The notes below the pieces were generated by a model. That model was not told the origin of the DNA, made no database searches, and saw nothing but the letters and a program-made list of their open reading frames with translations. The position numbers and the translations under genes are program-made. Shown one piece after another: positions 1 to 8,630 of a DNA stretch of 64,000 nucleotides; the stretch's first letter is position 1, and the number at the start of each line of letters is the position of its first letter. This stretch comes from Streptomyces rubrogriseus. GTDB taxonomy: Bacteria; Actinomycetota; Actinomycetes; Streptomycetales; Streptomycetaceae. The stretch is taken from the NCBI RefSeq assembly GCF_027947575.1, contig NZ_CP116256.1:1116001-1180000 (forward strand). The letters are read 5' to 3'.

Positions 1-2
1 GC

Positions 3-869
3 GTGATCAGCGGCTCCAGCGCCATGCTGTCCGAGGCGGCGCACTCGGTCGCCGACACCGTCACCGAGGTGCTGCTGCTGACCTCCCTCAAGCGCAGCGT
101 GCGCCCCGCCGACGAGGACCACCCCCTCGGCCACGGCCCCGAACGGTACGTCTGGGCGCTGCTCGCCGCCGTCGCCACCTTCGTCGGCGGCGCCGTCTTC
201 TCCCTCTACGACGGCATCCACACCCTCACCCACGGCGAGGACCTCGGCGACCCGCTGGTCTCGTACATCGTCCTGGCCGTCGCCTTCGTCCTGGAGGGCT
301 ACTCGCTGCGCACCGGCCTCAGGCAGGTCCGCGGCGAGGCCGCCCACCACCGGGTCTCCTTCGGGCGCTACCTGCGCCGCACCCCCGACACCGCCGTGAA
401 GGCCGTCGTCATGGAGGACTCCGCCGCGCTGGCCGGCCTGCTGCTCGCCGCGGGCGGACTGCTCGGCGGACAGCTCACCGGCTCCGGCGTCTGGGACGCC
501 GTCGCCTCGCTGTGCATCGGCGCGCTGCTCCTGTACGTCGCCTGGGTGCTGGGCCGCTCCAACGTCGAGTTCCTCGTCGGCCGCCCCCTGTCGCGCTCCG
601 TGCGGGACCGGATCCGGGCGGAGTTGGTGGCCGTCGAGCACATCGAGGCCGTACTGGAGCTGACCACCCTCGTGCAGGGGCCGAGCGAGGCCCTGGTCGC
701 CGCCAAGGTCGACTTCCGGGACGTGTCGACGGCGGCGCAGATCGAGTGGGCGTGCGAGCGGGCCGAGCAGCGGCTGCGCGAGGAGTTCCCGATCGTGCGC
801 CGGGTCTACCTGGACCCGACGCCGGGTTTCGCGCAGCGCCGCTCGGAGGGCCTCAACCCCTGGCCCTAG
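3..869 (+). CDS. Cation diffusion facilitator family transporter (5' end cut by window edge)
   Basis: Membrane antiporter of the CDF family, which exports divalent metals such as Zn, Co or Fe in exchange for protons. The visible part begins inside the second membrane helix, where the metal-site pattern HxxxD is seen (H14, D18). Further hydrophobic segments follow at about residues 50-70, 85-105, 137-155 and 163-185; the MEDSAALAG stretch is the TM5 metal-site region. The last ~85 residues form the soluble ferredoxin-like C-terminal domain. Full-length family members are about 300-330 residues, so the first helix lies upstream of base 1 and the GTG at position 3 is probably not the true start. 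The metal cannot be told from sequence. Confidence 0.85.
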   Translation: MISGSSAMLSEAAHSVADTVTEVLLLTSLKRSVRPADEDHPLGHGPERYVWALLAAVATFVGGAVFSLYDGIHTLTHGEDLGDPLVSYIVLAVAFVLEGYSLRTGLRQVRGEAAHHRVSFGRYLRRTPDTAVKAVVMEDSAALAGLLLAAGGLLGGQLTGSGVWDAVASLCIGALLLYVAWVLGRSNVEFLVGRPLSRSVRDRIRAELVAVEHIEAVLELTTLVQGPSEALVAAKVDFRDVSTAAQIEWACERAEQRLREEFPIVRRVYLDPTPGFAQRRSEGLNPWP

Positions 870-890
870 GGTTCGGCCGAGAGGCGGCTA

Positions 891-1679
891 CTACTTCAGC
901 CCCGCCTCCGTCAGCAGGTACGCCGTCATCGGGTCGTAGTAGCGCGGGCTGACCACGTGGTCGTCCAGCGGCACCGCCACCTGGAGGGTGCCCTCGGACT
1001 CGGCGAGGAAGAGGGCCGGGTCGTTGCAGTCCGCGTAGCCGACCGAGTCCACGCCGTGCTGGGCGGCACAACCGGCCCAGCCGTGGTCGGCGACCACCAG
1101 GTCCGGCAGCGGGCGGCCCTCGCGCTCCAGACCGGTCAGGATCGCCTTCATCGGCTCGCCCGAGTGGGTGTGCCACAGCGAGGCCCCGTGCTCCAGCACC
1201 GAGACGTCCGCGAACTGCTGGACGTACCCCTCCTCCGTGGTCAGCCCCTCCGGGATCACGACGATCTCGCAGCCCGCCTCGCGCAGCGCGGCGGCCGTGG
1301 CGCGGTGCACGTCGAGCAGCCCGCCCGGGTGACCGGTGGCGAACAGCACCCGCTGCCCGCCGTCGGCCGCCTTGCGCAGCCGCCCCGCCATCCGCTCCAG
1401 CGCCGAAATGGTCAGCTCGGGATCGATGGTGTCCTGGCCGTACCGGTGCTCGGGGTCGTCGTTGACGCCGACCCGCTCCGCCATCACCGCGAGCACGTCC
1501 TGCTCGTCGCTCCACCGGTCGCCCAGTTCCAGACCGAGCCAGAAGCCCCGGTCGCCGTTGGCCAGCTTCCGGTAGTGGGAGAGGTTGTTCTCGCGGGGCG
1601 TGGCGACGTCGCCCGCGATACGCGTTCTGACGAGGTGCTCGGCGAGTTCGGCGCGGCTGGGTGTCCCGGGTATCGGCAT
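891..1679 (-). CDS. Phosphatase-like protein (histidinol-phosphatase-related actinobacterial family)
   Basis: A 262-residue soluble protein starting MPIPGTPSRAELAEHL. It has no signal peptide. It matches, by memory of the family, actinobacterial proteins annotated as phosphatases. His/Asp-rich segments that could bind metal are visible (ATGHPGGLLDVH, LWHTHSG, VVADHGWAG). A longer open frame extends to 1799, but its extra N-terminus has no ribosome site and looks like non-coding upstream DNA; the ATG at 1679 fits the start of the conserved region. It is divergent from the agmatinase gene across ~209 bp, so the two may share regulation. The substrate is unknown. Confidence 0.7.
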   Translation of the reverse strand: MPIPGTPSRAELAEHLVRTRIAGDVATPRENNLSHYRKLANGDRGFWLGLELGDRWSDEQDVLAVMAERVGVNDDPEHRYGQDTIDPELTISALERMAGRLRKAADGGQRVLFATGHPGGLLDVHRATAAALREAGCEIVVIPEGLTTEEGYVQQFADVSVLEHGASLWHTHSGEPMKAILTGLEREGRPLPDLVVADHGWAGCAAQHGVDSVGYADCNDPALFLAESEGTLQVAVPLDDHVVSPRYYDPMTAYLLTEAGLK

Positions 1680-1888
1680 GGCTCCATTGTGTAGCAGCCC
1701 GGGTCCGGGCAGCAGCCGGTCCCGGCGGGATAGCCGATTCCTCCAGTCCCCGGGGCGCGTATGGACGAGATGTACATGTCGCGGCCCGGTTTCGGCCATC
1801 TAGTCTGCGACGACCGACTGCCCCGCTCACCAGTACAGTCGGACGGCAGCAGTACATACGCGACGAAGCGTAAGAAGGAAGGCAGTGC

Positions 1889-2857
1889 ATGAGCAGCAAC
1901 GAGACGCCCCGCGGTCCCGTCGACTCCTCCCGGATCCCGCGCTACGCCGGGCCCGCGACCTTCGCCCGGCTCCCGCGCCTGGACGAGGTCGGCGCCGCCG
2001 ACGTCGCCGTCGTGGGCGTGCCGTTCGACTCGGGCGTCTCCTACCGGCCCGGCGCCCGCTTCGGCGGCAACGCCATCCGCGAGGCCTCCCGCCTGCTGCG
2101 CCCCTACAACCCGGCGCAGGACGCCTCCCCCTTCGCCCTCGCCCAGGTCGCGGACGGCGGCGACATCGCCGTGAACCCGTTCAACATCCACGAGGCCGTC
2201 GAGACCATCGAGGCCGCCGCCGACGACCTCCTCGGCACCGGCGCCCGGCTGATGACCCTGGGCGGCGACCACACCATCGCCCTGCCGCTGCTCCGCTCGG
2301 TCGCCAAGAAGCACGGCCCCGTCGCCCTGCTCCACTTCGACGCCCACCTGGACACCTGGGACACCTACTTCGGCGCCGAGTACACGCACGGCACCCCCTT
2401 CCGGCGCGCGGTGGAGGAGGGCGTCCTCGACACCTCCGCCCTCTCCCACGTCGGCACCCGCGGCCCGCTGTACGGCAAGAAGGACCTCACCGACGACGAG
2501 AAGATGGGCTTCGGCATCGTCACGTCGGCGGACGTCTACCGCCGCGGCGCCGACGAGATCGCCGACCAGCTCAGGCAGCGCATCGGGGACCGTCCGCTGT
2601 ACATCTCCATCGACATCGACTGCCTCGACCCCGCGCACGCCCCCGGCACCGGCACCCCCGAGGCCGGCGGCATGACCTCCCGCGAGCTGCTGGAGATCCT
2701 GCGCGGCCTGGCCTCCTGCAACCTGGTCTCCGCCGACGTCGTCGAGGTGGCTCCCGCCTACGACCACGCGGAGATCACGTCGGTGGCCGCGTCCCACACC
2801 GCCTACGAACTGACCACGATCATGTCCCGCCAGATCGCAGAGGCCCGCGCGAAGTGA
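1889..2857 (+). CDS. speB: Agmatinase/ureohydrolase family protein
   Basis: Manganese ureohydrolase, 322 residues, usual length for agmatinases (agmatine to putrescine + urea). All family metal-ligand motifs are present: GGDHT (H128), DAHLD (151-155) and [19 protein letters not shown] (240-258). A strong ribosome site (AAGGAAGG) lies 7 nt before the ATG. The stop overlaps the GTG of the next gene (GTGA), so the two are translationally coupled. The exact guanidino substrate cannot be read from motifs: guanidinobutyrase, guanidinopropionase and proclavaminate amidinohydrolase share the fold. The ThDP-enzyme partner makes a role beyond simple agmatine breakdown possible. Confidence 0.88.
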   Translation: MSSNETPRGPVDSSRIPRYAGPATFARLPRLDEVGAADVAVVGVPFDSGVSYRPGARFGGNAIREASRLLRPYNPAQDASPFALAQVADGGDIAVNPFNIHEAVETIEAAADDLLGTGARLMTLGGDHTIALPLLRSVAKKHGPVALLHFDAHLDTWDTYFGAEYTHGTPFRRAVEEGVLDTSALSHVGTRGPLYGKKDLTDDEKMGFGIVTSADVYRRGADEIADQLRQRIGDRPLYISIDIDCLDPAHAPGTGTPEAGGMTSRELLEILRGLASCNLVSADVVEVAPAYDHAEITSVAASHTAYELTTIMSRQIAEARAK

Positions 2858-4545
2858 CCCACGACCACGACCTGGTACTCCGTCCGACCGCCGCCCAGAC
2901 GGAGGCCGCCCTGAACCCTCCCGGCGGCCGCACCGGCGGGGACCTGGTCGTGGAGTCCCTGGCCGCGCTGGGCGCGACCACCGTCTTCGGCCTGCCCGGC
3001 CAGCACGCCCTCGGCGTGTTCGACGCCCTGCGCCGCTCCGACCTGCGCTACGTCGGCCTGCGGGTGGAGAACAACGCCGGGTTCGCCGCCGACGCCTACG
3101 GCCGGATCACCGGCGAGGCCGCCCCGCTGCTGCTGTCCACCGGTCCGGGAGCCCTCACCTCCCTGGCCGCGCTCCAGGAGGCGCGGGCGGCCTCCGCGCC
3201 CGTCCTGGCCATCTGCGGCCAGGTCCCCACGGCGGGCCTCGGCGGCGGCCGCCACGGCCACCTGCACGAACTTCCCGACCAGGCCGCGTCCTTCCGCGGC
3301 GTGGTGAAGTCCGTCCACACGGTCCGCACCCAGTCCCAGATCCCGTCCGCGATCGCCGAGGCGTGGACGTCGGCACTGACCGTCCCGCACGGCCCGGTGT
3401 GGGTGGAGATCCCGCAGGACGTCCTCCTGGCCGAGACGGCCATCCCGGTCGTGACCGGCGGCGACACCTTCCCCGAGGAACTGCCCCCGCGCCCCGAACT
3501 GACCGCGGTCGCCGCCGACCTGCTGTCCCGCGCGGAGCGCCCCGCGATCATCGCGGGCGGCGGCGTCGTCCGGGCCGACGCGTCGAAGAAGCTCCGGCAG
3601 CTCGCGGAACGCCTCCAGGCCCCCGTCGTCACGACCTTCGGCGGCAAGGGCGCCTTCCCCTGGACGCACCCCCTCTCCCTCCAGTCCTGGCTGGAGGACC
3701 GCCACACCACGGACTTCCTGGAGGACGCCGACGTCCTCCTCGTCGTCGGCTCCGGTCTCGGCGAACTCTCCTCGAACTACCACACGTTCAAGCCCCGCGG
3801 CCGGGTGATCCAGATCGAGGCCGACCTCGGCAAGCTGGAGTCCAACCACCCGGCCCTCGGCATCCACGCCGACGCCCGCCTCGCCCTCCAGGCGCTGCTG
3901 GAGACGGTGGGCGAGCGCACCGACCCGGCCGCCCCGGAGCGGGTGAGCGGGGTACTGGACAAGGTCCGCGCCCGCATCGCCGCCCAGGAACTCACCCTGG
4001 AACAGGACGTCCTCGCCGCCGTGCGCAAGGCCCTCCCGCCCCGCGCCCCCTCCTTCTGGGACATGACCGTCCTGGCCTACTGGGCCTGGTCCGCCTTCGA
4101 CGCGAAGGCCCCGAACACCATGCACTCCGCCCAGGGTGCCGGCGGCCTCGGCTACGGCCTCCCGGCCGCCCTGGGAGCAGCGGTCGCCGACCCCACCCAC
4201 CCGGTGCTGGCCGTCTCCGGCGACGGCGGCGCCCTGTACTCCGTCGCCGAGCTGGCCACCGCCCGGCAGTACGGCCTGAACGTCACCTGGCTGATCGTCG
4301 ACGACGGCGGCTACGGCATCCTGCGCGCGTACATGAACGACGCCTTCGGCACTCCGACGCCCACGGCGACGGACCTGCCGGGCCCCGACTTCGTCGCCCT
4401 GGCCGAGTCGTTCGGGGTGCCGGGCGTGCGGACGTCCCCGGAGACCCTGGAGACGGACCTCGCCAAGGCCCTGGCCGCACCGGGCCCTTCGGTGGTCGTC
4501 CTCCCGGCCGTACTGCGGATGTTCGCGCCGACGCACCGGGGCTGA
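2854..4545 (+). CDS. Thiamine-diphosphate-dependent enzyme, acetolactate-synthase-like
   Basis: A 563-residue protein with the three-domain ThDP enzyme layout. The N-terminal PYR domain has the activating Glu ([14 protein letters not shown]). A central DHS-like domain follows, then a C-terminal PP domain starting GDGGALYS. The metal-binding signature, normally GDG-X25-30-N(N), ends here in VDDGGYG, so Asp stands in place of Asn. The GTG start at 2854 overlaps the agmatinase stop by 4 bases. An open frame reaching back to 1885 is only the agmatinase shadow. The cleaved or ligated substrate is unknown; acetolactate synthase, oxalyl-CoA decarboxylase-like and carboxyethylarginine synthase-like activities are all possible. 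Pairing with a ureohydrolase hints at a guanidino substrate (inference). Confidence 0.85.
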   Translation: MTHDHDLVLRPTAAQTEAALNPPGGRTGGDLVVESLAALGATTVFGLPGQHALGVFDALRRSDLRYVGLRVENNAGFAADAYGRITGEAAPLLLSTGPGALTSLAALQEARAASAPVLAICGQVPTAGLGGGRHGHLHELPDQAASFRGVVKSVHTVRTQSQIPSAIAEAWTSALTVPHGPVWVEIPQDVLLAETAIPVVTGGDTFPEELPPRPELTAVAADLLSRAERPAIIAGGGVVRADASKKLRQLAERLQAPVVTTFGGKGAFPWTHPLSLQSWLEDRHTTDFLEDADVLLVVGSGLGELSSNYHTFKPRGRVIQIEADLGKLESNHPALGIHADARLALQALLETVGERTDPAAPERVSGVLDKVRARIAAQELTLEQDVLAAVRKALPPRAPSFWDMTVLAYWAWSAFDAKAPNTMHSAQGAGGLGYGLPAALGAAVADPTHPVLAVSGDGGALYSVAELATARQYGLNVTWLIVDDGGYGILRAYMNDAFGTPTPTATDLPGPDFVALAESFGVPGVRTSPETLETDLAKALAAPGPSVVVLPAVLRMFAPTHRG

Positions 4546-4558
4546 GCGCCCGGCGCCG

Positions 4559-5404
4559 CTACGAGATCGCGCGCAGCCGGGGGCGGTCCTCCCCCGCCCG
4601 GTCCCGCAGCCGCTCGACGGCGGCCGCCGTCTCCTCGTCCGCGGGGAGCATGACGACGAGCTGCTGCGCGTCCGAGGCGAGGTCCAGTGTCTCGCGGCGC
4701 AGCCGCAGCTCGCACCCGCCGGGGTGGCCGATCCGCAGCACACCACGCGGCGGTACCACGTGCCGGTTCATGCGCCGGGTGAAGTCGGGACCGGCGAGGG
4801 GCGCCAGCTCCGCGGTGAACCACTCCGCGTTCTCGATCTTCGGGCCGAGCCACAGATCGAACGCCTGCTCGTCGGCCACGTCGTCCCAGGCGACGAAGAA
4901 CTTTCTGGCACGGGCGTCGGTGAAGACGTACCGGGTGAGGTTCGGTTCGCCCGCCTCCAGCAGACCCGAGCCTTCCGTCACGGTCCCGAAGGTGGCGGTC
5001 CACGCGAGGATGTCGCCGAGCCGGTTGGTCACCATGGCGATGCCCGGCTCCAGGAGGCGCAGGGTCTCCAGGACGGAGGGGCGTACCTCCCGGCTCGGTG
5101 GCTCGGGGCGCGCGTGGGCGGTGCACTCCCCGCCGGTGATCTTCGACAGGTAGCGCAGGTGTCCGCGTTCCGCCGGGCCCAGGGCGAGCGCGTCGGCGAG
5201 CGCGTTCAGCACGGCGACCGAGGGATTGCGGTCCCGGCCCTGCTCGATACGGGTCAGATACTCGACGCTGATCCCGGCCCGCGCCGCGACGTCCGACCGC
5301 CGCAGCCCCGGCGACCTGCGACGACCGTGATCGGGCAGCCCCAACGCCTGAGGCTGGATGCTGTCACGCCTGGTCCGGACGAAGTCCCCCAACGGTGTCC
5401 CCAT
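4559..5404 (-). CDS. XRE-family regulator with MmyB-like ligand-binding domain
   Basis: A 281-residue DNA-binding regulator. The N-terminal helix-turn-helix (about residues 32-62: SDVAARAGISVEYLTRIEQGR) is followed by the long MmyB-like PAS-type domain (about 100-265), which in this family binds fatty-acid-like ligands. The gene is divergent from an NADPH-dependent FMN reductase with 111 bp between the starts, a common arrangement for such regulators and the oxidoreductase they control. A 13-bp inverted repeat in the gap is a candidate operator. It converges closely on the ThDP gene (13 bp gap). Confidence 0.88.
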   Translation of the reverse strand: MGTPLGDFVRTRRDSIQPQALGLPDHGRRRSPGLRRSDVAARAGISVEYLTRIEQGRDRNPSVAVLNALADALALGPAERGHLRYLSKITGGECTAHARPEPPSREVRPSVLETLRLLEPGIAMVTNRLGDILAWTATFGTVTEGSGLLEAGEPNLTRYVFTDARARKFFVAWDDVADEQAFDLWLGPKIENAEWFTAELAPLAGPDFTRRMNRHVVPPRGVLRIGHPGGCELRLRRETLDLASDAQQLVVMLPADEETAAAVERLRDRAGEDRPRLRAIS

Positions 5405-5442
5405 GCGGTGAGCCTACGGCGTCTCCTGCCACCCGCGGCCCC

Positions 5443-5473
5443 CTCAGGGTGGCCCTGTCGGGGCCAGCCTGAG
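5443..5473. promoter_or_regulatory. Inverted repeat in divergent XRE/FMN reductase intergenic region
   Basis: Arms CTCAGGGTGGCCC and GGGCCAGCCTGAG pair at 12 of 13 positions around a 5-nt centre (TGTCG). The repeat lies midway between two divergent starts (5404 and 5516). It could be the binding site of the neighbouring XRE regulator, but this is inferred from position and symmetry only. Confidence 0.4.
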
Positions 5474-5515
5474 CGCGGTCTGGCTGTGCCCTCGGCGGCC
5501 GTCGAGAGTGGCGGC

Positions 5516-6112
5516 ATGGACATCAACAAGCACAAGCTCGTGATCGTCGTCGGAAGCGTCCGTGAGGGCCGGTTCGGTCCCGTGGTGGGTTCCTGGGTCG
5601 CCGAACAGGCCCGTCGGCACGGCGGGTTCGAGGTGGAGGTCGTCGACCTGGCCGACATCGACATCCCTCTCACCCTGCCGGCGGAGTCGCCCAAGTACGC
5701 GGGCGACTCCTACCCGCGACCGGCCGGCATGGCCGCGCTCACCTCGGCCCTGGCGGGCGCCGACGCGTTCGTCGTGGTCACGCCCGAGTACAACCACAGC
5801 TATCCGGCGTCCCTGAAGGCGGCCATCGACTGGCACTTCACCCAGTGGACGGCCAAGCCGGTCGCCTTCGTCAGCTACGGCGGTGCGGCGGGCGGCCGGC
5901 ACGCGGTGCTCCACCTGGAGAACGTGCTGACCGAACTGCACGCGGTGACGATCCGTGACGGACTTGCCTTCCCGAACTACTTCACCGCGTGGCAGGAGGG
6001 ACAACCGGTCGACGAAGCGGCCCCCGGATACGCCAAGACCCTGCTGGAGCAGCTCGCGTGGTGGGCGGGGGCGCTCCGCACGGCCCGTGCGGCCGCCCCC
6101 TACCCGGCGTGA
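5516..6112 (+). CDS. NADPH-dependent FMN reductase family oxidoreductase
   Basis: A 198-residue flavodoxin-like protein. The N-terminal strand-loop VVGSVREGRFGPVVGSW is the FMN phosphate-binding loop, and TPEYNHSYPASLKAAIDW (about 95-112) is the conserved isoalloxazine-side motif of NAD(P)H:FMN/quinone reductases. It has no signal or membrane segment, so it is cytosolic. The ATG at 5516 fits the family N-terminus; an in-frame extension upstream overlaps the divergent regulator and is not coding. It is probably controlled by that regulator. The physiological acceptor (quinone, azo compound or free FMN) is not evident. Confidence 0.9.
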   Translation: MDINKHKLVIVVGSVREGRFGPVVGSWVAEQARRHGGFEVEVVDLADIDIPLTLPAESPKYAGDSYPRPAGMAALTSALAGADAFVVVTPEYNHSYPASLKAAIDWHFTQWTAKPVAFVSYGGAAGGRHAVLHLENVLTELHAVTIRDGLAFPNYFTAWQEGQPVDEAAPGYAKTLLEQLAWWAGALRTARAAAPYPA

Positions 6113-6118
6113 GGCGGC

Positions 6119-6943
6119 CTACCAGATCGACTCCACCCACTCCGGGTGGTCGACGAACGGGTTGCGGTTGTGCTGGTACTCGTCGTAGATGACCTGGTTG
6201 CGCCGCTCCTCGAAGGCGTCCGGCGGGTCCTCGTCGTTCCACGCCTTCAGTACCGAGAGCTTGCCGATGTACGGGTTGCTGCCGTTGTCGACCTGGCCGT
6301 TGACCTCCAGGTCGGCGAAGCCGTCGCCGCCCTCGTAGCGGACCGCCATGTAGAAGATCATGCGGGCCACGTCGCCCTTGACGGCGTCGCGCGGCTCGAA
6401 GGAGTCGGAGTCGGTGAGACTGCCGCCGCCCTCGCTGACCGCGCTGCCGCCGTTGTCGAAGTCCTTGTTGCCCCGGACGCTGTTGACCCGGACGTCCGAG
6501 GGGCGCAGGTGGTGGATGTCCGTGCCGGGTCCGGTCGAGGTGCCGAAGTCGCCGTGGGACTTGGCCCACACGTGCTCGCGGTTCCAGTCGCCGGTGTCGC
6601 CGCCGTTGAGCGACTTGCTGCGGGAGACGCCCGAGTAGAGCAGGATCACGTTCCCGCTGTCGTCCGGGTCCTCGTCGGTGGCCTTGAGCGCGTCCCAGAC
6701 CGCCGAGTACGACAGCTTCGTCTGGTCGCTGATGATGGTGTGCAGGGCGGACTTGAGGCTGTCGCCGGTCTTCCCGACCGCGTCCTTGTAGTACGTCGAG
6801 TCGTAGTCCGATGCCGTGGTGGCCGCCGATGCGGCCGTCGCCGTGGCCGGGGTCGCGGTCAGCGAGGGGGCGGCGAGTCCGGCGAGGACGGCGGCCGTGG
6901 CGAGGGCCGCCGCCTTCCGGCGGCGGGTGCGTATCGCGAGCAT
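6119..6943 (-). CDS. Secreted endonuclease I family nuclease
   Basis: A 274-residue exported nuclease. A Sec signal peptide (basic MLAIRTRRRK, then a hydrophobic Ala/Leu run, cleavage near ATA-TAAS) is followed by an endonuclease I domain. The beta-beta-alpha-metal active site is recognisable as DWNREHVWAKSHG and TDIHHLRPSDVRVNSVRGN. Members degrade DNA or RNA outside the cell, useful for nutrient scavenging or lysis-associated DNA recycling. The gene converges on the FMN reductase with a 6-bp gap. No terminator was found between them. Confidence 0.9.
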   Translation of the reverse strand: MLAIRTRRRKAAALATAAVLAGLAAPSLTATPATATAASAATTASDYDSTYYKDAVGKTGDSLKSALHTIISDQTKLSYSAVWDALKATDEDPDDSGNVILLYSGVSRSKSLNGGDTGDWNREHVWAKSHGDFGTSTGPGTDIHHLRPSDVRVNSVRGNKDFDNGGSAVSEGGGSLTDSDSFEPRDAVKGDVARMIFYMAVRYEGGDGFADLEVNGQVDNGSNPYIGKLSVLKAWNDEDPPDAFEERRNQVIYDEYQHNRNPFVDHPEWVESIW

Positions 6944-7069
6944 GTGGGGTGTCCGATCTACGCGTGTGGAGTCCTGCGGTAGATCGAGCGTGACATGGAC
7001 ATGTGGGAGGTGGGGTGTACGGAGAGTGGCGATTGCGTGACGACGTCGCGCGCCGGGGCCGGTCCGCCG

Positions 7070-7441
7070 TCACTCGACCAGTTCGGGGTAAGCCTCCTTG
7101 AGCTCGGCGAGCTGGGCGCGGTAACCGGCGTTGAATTCGGCCAGTCCGCGTTCGCCGAGGTTCTTGTCGAAGGCGACGCTCTGCCTGGGCACCAGGGCGG
7201 GCATCGCGCGGAACATCTCGCCGACCGCCTTCGCGTGCCGCCCCTTCTGGACGGTGGCCACCAGGTCGTTGAAGAGGTCCAGCTTCAGGGCCTGGACGCG
7301 TTCCCTCGGACTGTCCTGCCCAGCGAACTCCTCGTCGCCGACCGGCTTCGGCCCGGAAGGCTCGGTGAAGGACTTCAGCACCCGCATCGTCGCGTACAGC
7401 CGACCGGCCAGCTTGTGGTCGCTTTCGTTCTGCTCCGGCAT
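7070..7441 (-). CDS. Hypothetical small cytosolic protein
   Basis: A 123-residue, charged, mostly helical-looking protein with no signal peptide or membrane segment. I do not recognise a family. Third-codon GC is high and the frame is uninterrupted, which supports a real gene. No clear Shine-Dalgarno sequence precedes the ATG at 7441. It is divergent from the phytase/esterase-like gene with a ~90 bp gap that holds a small TTGGC/GCCAA inverted repeat. Confidence 0.6.
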   Translation of the reverse strand: MPEQNESDHKLAGRLYATMRVLKSFTEPSGPKPVGDEEFAGQDSPRERVQALKLDLFNDLVATVQKGRHAKAVGEMFRAMPALVPRQSVAFDKNLGERGLAEFNAGYRAQLAELKEAYPELVE

Positions 7442-7531
7442 GGCTCATTACTTGCCACCGGTACGCCGCCGAACCCTGCCCTTGGCAAAACGGCCAACTC
7501 CTGGCCATTCCTCCCGCCTATGGTTTCGGCC

Positions 7532-8530
7532 ATGCGTCCGAGAATGCTCCGCACCTCCCTCGCCACCCTCACCGCGGGCCTCGCGGCGGCCGGCTGCCTC
7601 GTCGCCGCCGGACCGGCCGCCGCCGCGCAAGACGGGCCGCCCCGGCACGCCTGCTCGCCCACCGTCTCCCTGACCGGTTACTCCGACGTCCTCGACAAGG
7701 CGACGTACGACGGCACGTACGTCGGAAACCTCTCCGCCCTCGCCCCCGTCCGGCGCGGCGCCCTGGCCGCGCTCTCCGACCGCTCGTCCCTCTTCCGGCT
7801 GGACGCGCGCACCCTGAAGCCGCGGGGTGTCGTCACGCTCGCCGACGAGAGCGGCGCCGCCCTCGACTCCGAGGGACTGGTCGCCGACCCGGACGGCACC
7901 TACCTGGTCTCCTCCGAGACCGAGCCGTCCGTCCGCCGCTACTCGCACACCGGCGAGCTGCTCGGCCGGCTGCCCGTGCCCGACGACCTGCGCACCGCCC
8001 CCGAGGGCCGGGCGAGGGCCAACGGCAGCTTCGAGGGGCTGACGCTCCTGCCGGGCGGCCGGACCCTGCTCGCCTCGATGGAGTACCCGCTCGACGGCGA
8101 CCCGGCCGACCTGGTCCGTTTCCAGACCTGGCAGCGGACGCGGCACGGCGACTTCCGGCTCGGAGCCCAGTACACCTACCGGACGGACCCCGGCCTCGGC
8201 GTCTCCGAGGTCACCGCCGCCCCCGACGGGCACCTGCTCGTCCTGGAGCGCGGTTTCACCGCCGGCGTCGGCAACACGGTCCGCCTCCACCTGGCCGACC
8301 GGCCCGGCCGCGGCACCGCACTCCGCAAGCGGCTCCTCGCCGACCTCGCCGACTGCCCCGCCCTCGGCGCCACGGCCAAGCAGCCCCAGCCCAGTCCCCT
8401 CCTCGACAACTTCGAGGGGATGGCCGTGACCGGCCGCTCCGGGGGCCGCCTGGAGGTGCTGGTCGTCAGCGACGACAACCAGAACGACGTACAGACCACC
8501 CGCTTCCTCAGGCTCCGCGTACGCGCCTGA
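7532..8530 (+). CDS. Secreted esterase-like/phytase-fold protein
   Basis: About 332 residues with a Sec signal peptide (MRPRMLRTSLATL..., cleavage near AAA-AQD). The mature part has the repeated beta-propeller-like phrases of the 'esterase-like activity of phytase' family: LDSEGLVADPDGTYLVSSE, GSFEGLTLLPGGRTLLASME and LDNFEGMAV. These proteins are exported; activity is often only predicted from the phytase fold. An alternative in-frame ATG lies 12 bases upstream (7520); I prefer 7532 because it gives a compact signal peptide. Two Cys pairs could form disulfides. Confidence 0.82.
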   Translation: MRPRMLRTSLATLTAGLAAAGCLVAAGPAAAAQDGPPRHACSPTVSLTGYSDVLDKATYDGTYVGNLSALAPVRRGALAALSDRSSLFRLDARTLKPRGVVTLADESGAALDSEGLVADPDGTYLVSSETEPSVRRYSHTGELLGRLPVPDDLRTAPEGRARANGSFEGLTLLPGGRTLLASMEYPLDGDPADLVRFQTWQRTRHGDFRLGAQYTYRTDPGLGVSEVTAAPDGHLLVLERGFTAGVGNTVRLHLADRPGRGTALRKRLLADLADCPALGATAKQPQPSPLLDNFEGMAVTGRSGGRLEVLVVSDDNQNDVQTTRFLRLRVRA

Positions 8531-8630
8531 GCACCCGGCCGATTGTTGCGGCGGGATGAAATCCCCGCTCGCAGGCGTTGGTGCCTTCCGGTAGATCAGG
8601 TGAGCAGGACGACCGACCGGAGGGCACGGC

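Noticed and set aside
1885..2853. N-terminal extension of the ThDP enzyme frame through the agmatinase gene
   Set aside because: The upstream part is an Arg/Pro-rich shadow. The ThDP family N-terminus fits the GTG at 2854 that overlaps the agmatinase stop.
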